A stretch of 64,000 nt of DNA from contig OY720344.1 in assembly GCA_963082975.1 (NCBI GenBank), forward strand, positions 11,705,580-11,769,579. Direction: 5' to 3'. The notes under the pieces were generated by a model. That model was not told the origin of the DNA. It saw nothing but the letters and a program-made list of their open reading frames with translations, and ran no database searches. The translations under genes were made by a program, and so were the position numbers. Source of the DNA: Labia minor (lineage: Eukaryota > Arthropoda > Insecta > Dermaptera > Spongiphoridae). Below, in pieces: positions 56,456 through 64,000 of the stretch (its first letter is position 1; the number at the start of each line of letters is the position of its first letter).

Positions 56456-56789
56456 ACAAGGTTTTCTTTTATTTTATTTTCTTGTTTATGAGCATTAATT
56501 GAAAAATAATAAACTAAATAATTACAATCAGTAATTAGAGATTAATTATGAAAAAGTTTATTATTATCATATGAACAAAAACAGAATGTGACGTGAGTTC
56601 GCCATAGCATGAACAATACCCATGGTACCGTACTATAGATAAATCTCAAAATTAGAAAATTTTTCGTGTTGATTTGATAATACGATAATTAATACATGTG
56701 TATGTATTTATATTATAATAAAAATTACAAAAGATTATTATATAGTTCCAAGTTGCAAAAAATATCTAATAAATATTTATTAATTTTTA
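56456..56789. other. AT-rich spacer
   Basis: CCATGGTACCGTACTATAG near 56618 is the only distinctive part. Confidence 0.45.
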
Positions 56790-57219
56790 TGTTCAATTAT
56801 CCACTTTGTCAACGAGGCAAAATCTATACCAGGGTTTATTAAAAAATGTTCTATGTCGACCCCTTATCCCTTCCAAAAAGTAAGATTTGTCGAGGACATC
56901 AAAATAGGTATTTGTTTGTGAGATGATTCCTTCGTTGGAGTCAAATCTCTTTGGAAACAAGAAATAATCTCTCGGGAATAAATCCGGAGAATAGGGCGGA
57001 TGAGGGAGCATTCGTATCCCAATTCATGGATTTTCATGGAAATTCACTTTTTTCTATTTTCTTCTCAAATCACGAGATTAATGGATATCAAACAAAAACT
57101 AAAAGAGCCAGGTGGTTTAAATTTCGACAGAAGTCTGCTGATAGTTGCCTGCTGACAGGAGAAGTGTTGGCATTTCATTTAAGACACGGGAAATTCAAAA
57201 AGTCACTGAACTACCCTCG
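56790..57219 (-). mobile_element. mariner deletion derivative, same type as at 19.9 kb
   Basis: On minus it begins CGAGGGTAGTTCAGTGACTT at 57219, shares the 5' UTR words (TTCTGTCGAAATTTAAACCA, TTTAGTTTTTGTTTGAT) with the 19.9-kb copy, and jumps to the C-terminal coding part at a similar point. No right TIR is seen. Confidence 0.82.
56793..57011 (-). pseudogene. mariner transposase C-terminal remnant
   Basis: PPYSPDLFPRDYFLFPKRFD, then SQTNTYFDVLDKS, matches the frame at 20008-20292. A frameshift separates it from the preceding HELGYE segment, and the tail after EGIRG is frameshifted too. The catalytic core is absent. The plus-strand frame overlapping it (56951-57262) is a shadow. Confidence 0.85.
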
Positions 57220-58897
57220 TTTAAAGATTATTGGAAAAAATATTAATTTATTTAAAAATTAACTCGATACAAAAAAATATTTAAGTTAAATGGTATTTTA
57301 TTTAACTTGAAAATTTAAAACAAAAATTTCAATTGAAAATTCCTGAAAACAAGAACGATTATATCTATAAATATATAAATAGTGAAATAGCAGTTGTTTG
57401 TATCTACTTTTTTATTTAGTATTTGTTTTATAAAAAAATCCTTTACTTTTTTATAGTAATTGAAGGGAATTGAGAGGAAATTTCGCCATCGACCCCAATA
57501 ATTCCCTCAGGTTCTGTCGGCCCTATTCAAAATTTCATAGACCCCCAAGACCTCTTCCCCTGGACCCCGTTGGGAATCCCTGAAATACATCATAAGAGTG
57601 GGTGTTTGGTTTTAATTAAAAATTTAAAATTTATAAATAAAAAAAAATTTCGATTTTTCATTATCTACTTTGTATAATCTTTCACTTTAGAAAAAAAAAA
57701 ATGTGTTATTTTAATAATTTTTTTAATTCTTCTTTATTAATTTATTTTTCTTTATTATCAATGTTCCAAATTTTAATTGATTTGCTAAAATTTAAATTTT
57801 TAATTTTATAAAACAATTGAAAATATTCACAATAACAATAGACACAAAAGGATAGGGTGGCCTATCCAGTTCCGGTCTGATTGTTTTTTAGATTAATTTA
57901 ATAAACTATTTGGCATTTTTCATGAGACCTTGAAAATTCTGTCGTCAAAAGACAAAATTAGTTTAACTATTGTATTTAATTATTGTATATTTATTATTAT
58001 AATTTAACAATTGTATTAAAATAACTTTAATCACACACACACACAAATTCTTGTTTGTTTCTAGTAGTTTTATTTATGATAAATTATATGTTTCTATTTT
58101 TAATTTTAAATAATCCTTAATTCTTTAATTGTGAAGTTTCATCTACCAATTAAATAAAATGAAAAAAATATTTTAATAAACGATTTCTTTGTATTTAGAT
58201 TCAAGTGACAGTTAAAATAAAGGGCAAACTTCCTAAAGTACCTATTGATTAGGATTTTCATGTATTAACATATATAAAATGTACTCTCAAATTAATCCAA
58301 ATTAAAGGTATTTGATAAATTTATTAAATTTGATATTTTCTAGATTAATTGTAAATAATATGATAAATTATTAAAAGAAATTACATATTCAATAGAAAAC
58401 CATGTAGTATTCCTAGTTCTATGGATTTAGAAAAAAAATATAAAAAAATAGAAATAAGAAAATTTTATATATATTATACTTATTTTAATATTAATATAAA
58501 GATATAATAACTTGTATATGTATATAAATAATAATAACAAAGTTAAAATGAAAATTAATATTGTATTTTGACAAATTGAATTCATTCATGTCGATGATTA
58601 GGAAGTAAAAATTATTTTACATAACATTAAAATGATTACTGTCATTTATATTAATTTATTATTTAAACAAAATAATCACTGAATAAATATTGAATCATTG
58701 TATCATTCTTTAAAATATTTATGAAAATATAATAAAATATTTTAAATCATAATTTTAAACATAAAAACATAACAGATATTATATTTTTATAGTAACAATA
58801 TTTATGAAAATCGTGAAATGTTATATTGAATATAAAAATTAAATTTAATATATTTATATATTTATGTATACATGTTGGTATATATATATAAATATAT
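57220..58897. other. AT-rich spacer with a hAT-like fragment
   Basis: 57470-57585 carries CATAGACCCCCAAGACC and GGACCCCGTTGGGAATCCCT, resembling the hAT MITE 2 interior and end, without a second end. (CA)n is at about 58033-58046. No gene seen. Confidence 0.45.
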
Positions 58898-59695
58898 TGT
58901 CGTATTAGTATGGGTTGGGTTATTAGAAAAAAATGGGTTTAAAATTAATAAAATTGATTTTTAATTTGATTAGTAGCACTCTGTTTATTATTAATAGAAA
59001 AAGAAAATAGTTTGGGTGAATACAACGGCGATTGATGAGGGAATAGATAAATTTTAATTCTCTCATTCTGATTAAAATCAAATATTAAATTATAATAAAA
59101 TTAATATTTAATAATGAAAGATTTTAAATACAATTATAATAGGTAACATGAGAAATTAAAACTTAGAAATTAACTATAAAAAAAAGTTCATTTATTTTAA
59201 TATTAGTGATTAAATCCAATTTCATATTTATTTAGCAATTGCAATTTCTAAAGGGTGGACTGATCACTTTAGCTGATAATGTTACTAGTATAGAGTTCGG
59301 TGCAAGAATTCTCCGGGCAGTTCCTTACAGGCTTCAATGATACATCTCTGGCCAGGCAACTACTGGGTTGGCCGCGATATATGATCCTGGCACTGTCGTA
59401 TCACTTAGGAATGATGTCTCTCTGTCTGATGCCAAAGAATGCCTTACGTCCTTGTTTTTGTTCAGTAGGAATACTCCTACCTCTTCTTATCAGCTCGAAA
59501 TTTAAGAAACATATGTCATATAATTTTTTATTTTTTAAAAGTTGAATTCATGATAATACGTTCTATTCATCAATCGAGAATATTTCATTTATATTGTTCG
59601 CTTTTTTGGTCTTTGTGAGCGATCATGAGGATGTCAATATTTGTTACTAATGTTTATTTATAGCATCAAAGGCATTTTTATGCTTATTTATTACA
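58898..59695 (+). repeat. Solo LTR, family D, with perfect 4-bp TSD
   Basis: It starts TGTCGTATTAGTATGGG and ends TTATTTATTACA, and is flanked on both sides by ATAT. A GC-richer core at about 59290-59475 is shared with the 44.5-kb copy (GGTTGGCCGCGATATAT). The 81-codon frame there is not conserved between copies. Confidence 0.82.
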
Positions 59696-59793
59696 ATATA
59701 TATATAATTGTATAAGTCTATGTTTTGAGGTTATACTTAAAAGTATATTACAATTGTATAAATATATCATTAGTATTTACTGAGATTAATATG

Positions 59794-60222
59794 TTTTTTA
59801 CTATTTCGCAAGAGATAGTATTGCGATCACAAAAATTTTCGATGTCGAGATTTTGATGTTTTTATACCTTTTGAAGGTCTCTGAGTCATTTTCGCTAAGG
59901 TTGAAAAAATGTCTGTATATGTGTGTGTATGTAGACAAGATTACGCAAAAACGGTTTGAGTTAGAATAATCAAATTTGGTACATGGGCATTATTCAAAAT
60001 TCGTAGTTTTCTAAAACTTTTGAAAAATGAAGTTCTATCACGTTTTGATTTTTTTTCCTCTAAACTGATCATAAAAATAAGGATATATGTTTGATAGTTT
60101 TTCACATTATTAAAAATAGTATAAAACTTCTATATATAGAATTTCAGTTTGATTGAATCGCTAAAAGTACCGGAATTAATTTTTTAACACGTTGTCTGGT
60201 AATCACGCGCCAATAGTTACAA
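59794..60222 (+). mobile_element. Helentron-like family A, 3' truncated
   Basis: 5' end TTTTTTACTATTTCGCAAGA, CACAAAAATTTTCGATGTCG, (TG)n, TGTAGACAAGATTACGCAAA; it stops after the CACGCGCCAATAG block. Confidence 0.8.
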
Positions 60223-60770
60223 ATCTTTAAATCAAAGTTTGAATGAATTGTGAAGAAAAAATTCTGAATTTTGCTAATGATTTTCCAGACAATAATCCTT
60301 TTTTCTCTCTGGATTTCATCGTCTAAGATTTAATGTCTAGATCAGCGATTGGGGCCGTTTTCCTTCCCCGACTGCCTAAATTTAATCAGGCATGCCGGGC
60401 AATATTGGCGGGAAAGTGCGATTGGCGGCGCTTCAAGGCCGCGGCCTTCCGTCGCGTCGTCGCCGTCGACGTTCCACGTGCTGTCCAACACACACACATA
60501 CACACACACACATATATATATATATATAGAAAATATATTCTTCCATAGAATCCCTACTCTGATTGAATATTCAACACCACCTTGGATATTCTATATCCTA
60601 ATATCCTAACATGACTTGCTATTTATTTGTCTATAACTGTGGAAGGTGACGAATCTTTCAATACAATTAATTTACGAATACCATATATACTTCTTTCTTT
60701 TCTCTGGCTTTCGAATAATTTTAAATTATAAAATATACATTGTATCATTTAATATTTAAATAATAATTCG
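60223..60770 (+). promoter_or_regulatory. CpG-dense block with E2F and E-box sites (60333-60490)
   Basis: A sudden CpG-rich stretch. GCGGGAAA (60408-60415) is a perfect E2F word, AAGGCCGCGGCCTT (60435-60448) a 14-bp palindrome, CACGTG (60475-60480) an E-box; CGTCGCGTCGTCGCCGTCGA adds CpGs. Two overlapping plus frames cross it (60333-60548 and 60349-60609), and both run into (CA)n(TA)n. A promoter or first exon is possible, but no donor was found. Confidence 0.38.
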
Positions 60771-61370
60771 TTTTTTACTATCTCGTCAGAGATAGATCAC
60801 GAAAATTTTCGATGTTGAGATCTTGATATTTTTATACGTTTTGAAGGTTCCTGAATTATTTTCACTAAGGTTGAGAAAAATGCCTGTGTGTGTGTGTGTG
60901 TATGTATGTAGACAAGATTACGCAAAAACGGTTTGAGCATGAAATTTGGTACATGGGCATTATTCAAAATTCGTAGTTTTCTATCAACTTTTGAGAAATG
61001 TAGCTAAACCGGAAGAGGGTCATTACTTACAACGTTTTGATTTTTTCTCCTCTAAAGTGACCGTAAAAATAAAGATATATGTTTGATAATTTTTCACATG
61101 ATTAAAAATTCTATAAAACTGCTATATATAGAATTTCAGCTTGATTGAATCGCTGAAAGTACCAGAATTAATGTTTTAATACTGCAAATCTCACGCGCCA
61201 CCAAGTGACGTGTTGCCATCAACAAAGAAACATACGCTGGTTTAATAAATATTATTTATTAATTTTAATTTATAATTTATAATTAATTAAATTTAATTTA
61301 AATATAATATATTATATTATTTAATCCAATTCAAATTGCGAGATAGTCGAGTGGAGACACTCCAGCTAAT
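60771..61370 (+). mobile_element. Helentron-like family A, full length reference copy
   Basis: 5' TTTTTTACTATCTCGTCAGA with CTATCTCG mirrored by CGAGATAG near the 3' end; (TG)n then ATGTATGTAGAC; 3' hairpin GAGTG-GAGA-CACTC followed by CAGCTAATTTTT. No coding capacity. The 5' and 3' plan is the same as in family B. Confidence 0.82.
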
Positions 61371-61704
61371 TTTTTTTTTTTAAATTTAGTCAATTTTACA
61401 TTCTAGGTTCATTGGGTCATTGTCAAGGCGTTATTAGCATATAATATATGGTAAATAATTGATAATATAACTCGATCATAATTATATAATTTTGCTTCCG
61501 CTTACAATTTTCTCATATCTTGATATCCTTGATCAAACTCATTTCTTGGGTTTGACTTTAAGGTGAAGAAAAGAGGAGAGAGAAGATTGGTGATTAGATT
61601 TTAAAATACTTCCTCCTCTCTCAAAGTTATTCTTGATGAAATAAATCAAAAATCAATATTTATTGTTACTTTTTACGAGTATATAGTAAAAGTTTTATTT
61701 TAAA
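61371..61704. other. AT-rich spacer
   Basis: No feature seen. Confidence 0.5.
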
Positions 61705-61987
61705 GCGCCACAAAGTGGGAGGTAGCATAGCTGGCAACATTCTCGTGGTCTCGGATTTAAGTCCAAGGTTAGCAAGGGAATTTTTCTAGCTGGGGTCTAT
61801 GAGCCGGGGTCAAACCAGCCTCCGGAATCAAAATTGGGAAGCTACATAATAAAAAGTAGCGCCGCCGATTAACAAAATCAAGATAAAGGTTGATAGGACC
61901 CGTTCTACTGATCTTAGGTCACCGGACACCTAATTGATATAACCGACTTGATTGGCGTTGTCCTTGAGTAGGACGTACGTTTTTTTT
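61705..61987 (+). mobile_element. tRNA-derived SINE, diverged
   Basis: Head GCGCCACAAAGTGGG, A-box-like GGTAGCATAGCTGG, decayed B box GGATTTAAGTCC, body GGTTGATAGGACCCGTTCTA, and a short insertion (GGTCACC) before GGACACC; T tail. Confidence 0.85.
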
Positions 61988-64000
61988 ACAATTTCTTTCA
62001 AATTTAGAGTAAAATGATAGATCACAAAAAGTTTATTTACTAATCTGATAATATTTTGGATATGTTCTAATATTATTAGTATGATTTTTATCATAATATT
62101 TTTTCGAATAATCTATTATTTTAACAAAATTTAGGATAGTAATTCAATTATTTGATATAATTTACGTTGTAATTAATTTTAGACGGATTAAGATAAATTT
62201 TAAAAACATTACTTTTATAAAAATTGAAATATTCGATTTTTTGAATTCATTTAAATATAAAAATGTATATATAAGAGAAGAAAATTTATATTATATTGAG
62301 ATCTTGACATAATTATTTAGCAGAATATAGATAATGACTTAAAAACTTATAAAATATACATGTATTATAATTTTTTATTTCTTTATTTATTACATTTTTT
62401 CTATTTAATTGATATATTTATATTAGATCCAATGTAAAATATCCGATTATCAATATTCACTTCAAAACCATTCACTTAAAAGGAAACACACCGGTTTTTT
62501 GTTCTTAATATCAATTTATTAGATAATAAATAATGGAATTAATCGAGTTTGTTTTATTTAAGGGCTGAGACAGACAATTAGTGCATCAAGATTTGTTGGT
62601 TGAAATTCAAAATAAATAAAATTAATTACATTATCAATTTATTTGAGAGAGACCTAGAAGTCAGTGAAATATGAGCGTGCCTGAGGAAAGGAAGAAGTGA
62701 GCTCGATTTATGATGACAGCTCTCTTCGAGTCACGCAGAAGGGGCTTTGGCACGACTAAATGAAAATGCAAACGAGTGCAAATAATACCACCTAGTGAGT
62801 GAGGGTGGGAAAGATGGAGGAGGGGAAAATTACCAATTCCACCTCTCAATCATCCTCCTCCTCCTCCTTCTTCCTTGTCTTGTCTCTTAAAGAAGGAGAA
62901 GAAACATTCCCAATACAAAAAATTTCAATTTTTTTTTTCTCTATGCATTTTTCTTATCATCCAACATTGTATTTACTTTTTACTAGATATATAATCCTAG
63001 AAAACATGTTGCAATAATAAAAACAGTAATTTATTTCTATGAATGACATAAAAAAACTTCCTGTTAAATTCCAGATTTTTTCAATTTTTTTTTTCTTTTC
63101 TATTTATTTTTGTAATATTTGTATTAGATTTATGTAAATATACGTATATATATATATATATTTAAGTCTAATATCAATTTCTTGGAACTCAATATGGCAT
63201 TTATCATTACACTAAGAGAGGGAGAGAGAGAAATAGAGAGAGTATTAATAACCCTTTGAATTGTGTAATTTTCATTATGTAATATGCCCTTAAAGGCTAA
63301 ATCTAATAATACGTAAATCTTTGATGTATTGAAACATTGTAAAGGTCGTTATTATTTGATATTAGCTTCTATTGTAAACCTTTCAATAATTGTAAAATTA
63401 AAATATGTGATTTTAATGTAATTACCATCATCTATTATATATCTACATGTATTACATTAAATGTAAAACATATTTTGAAGAATGTTTAAATTTAGAGATA
63501 GAATATTGTCTATCTCTCTTGGAGTATATAATGTTTTGAAGTACTTCTAGTGTTACTATTTACTTTAACTAATTTAATAAATAATATATAAATATTGTAA
63601 TTATAATGAATCAGGAAATTTACTTACATTAACATTAGTTTATTTATTTATTAATTTATTTTTTGTATAAATTCAAACTAAGATTATAATTAAGTATAAT
63701 AGAAGTACTTGTACGTATGTTGTATGTATGACGTTTGTTTTAAGAAGAAAATGAATCTTTGTATAGTAAATATGTATGTGATTCAATATTATTCCTCTAA
63801 TTTAAAATTTAAAACGATTTAAACATTTTTATTTTTAATTTATTAATTTATTTTTCTAATTACTCGTATGTTTTCGATTTACTTATAAATTAAAAATCAT
63901 AAAAAGTATATTATAATGGAAGTATACCTTAGAAACTCCGTTAAATAGGATAAAAATCTTTAATACACTATAATATATCTTATATAATTAACTCTTAATT
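61988..64000. other. Unique sequence; GC-richer island 62640-62900
   Basis: The island holds GATTTATGATGACAGC (Hox-like TTTATGAT next to Meis-like TGACAG), ATGCAAACGAGTGCAAATAA (octamer-like) and a (CTC)n tract. Frames on both strands (62661-62849, 62799-63017) lack domains and splice signals. The rest is AT-rich with (TA)n near 63148 and (GA)n near 63217-63240. Confidence 0.4.

Noticed and set aside
60333-60609. Two overlapping frames as protein genes
   Set aside because: Both run into (CA)n(TA)n, have no domain, and conflict with each other; the CpG block is better described as regulatory.

Overview
The window is eukaryotic, strongly AT-rich, and almost gene-free by eye. It holds no complete cellular gene that I can recognise. 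The repeat content points to an arthropod (or a similar invertebrate) with a repeat-rich genome: several mariner families, a tRNA-derived SINE, the 3' end of a LINE whose C-terminal protein tail is of the kind common in arthropods, nonautonomous Helentron-like elements carrying a (GTCY)n microsatellite as in the insect DINE-1/mini-me group, hAT MITEs, and Ty3/Gypsy LTR elements. The species cannot be fixed from the sequence.

The one intact multi-gene unit is a Ty3/Gypsy retrotransposon at 21263-26105. Its two 311-bp LTRs look identical, its TSD is a 4-bp TATA, and it has separate gag and pol frames joined by a canonical -1 slippery heptamer (A AAA AAC), a clean polypurine tract, and complete protease, RT, RNase H and DD35E integrase motifs. 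It has no TGG-type primer binding site. The 11 nt directly after the left LTR are instead perfectly complementary to an 11-nt stretch inside the LTR, which suggests self-priming.

Most other sequence is nested transposon debris. Helentron-like family A lies at 0.2, 14.3, 17.9, 18.2, 59.8 and 60.8 kb. Family B lies at 3.0, 7.5, 16.4, 28.8, 32.8, 37.8, 40.1 and 48.9 kb, and the related family C at 12.1, 45.9 and 55.4 kb. About 800-bp solo LTRs (family D) lie at 42.2, 44.2 and 58.9 kb, with a broken copy at 39.9 kb. SINEs lie at 4.9, 35.7, 38.1, 50.1 and 61.7 kb, mariner relics at 2.2, 19.9, 39.2 and 56.8 kb, and LINE tails at 8.8, 52.1 and 53.4 kb. Several insertions are nested, which gives a relative order.

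Possible cellular sequence is sparse: a four-fold 217-bp tandem array whose unit looks like an exon with both splice sites (27.9-28.8 kb), a candidate membrane-protein exon on the minus strand (33.6-34.0 kb), short candidate exons at 1.9, 15.4 and 30.8-31.1 kb, a GC-rich initiator/first-exon-like block at 32.1 kb, and a CpG-dense E2F/E-box cluster at 60.4 kb. Unique, less AT-rich islands at 9.7, 11.7, 17.2, 38.8, 45.4, 47.5 and 62.7 kb could be regulatory. The window may therefore be intronic or intergenic space around genes lying mostly outside it.
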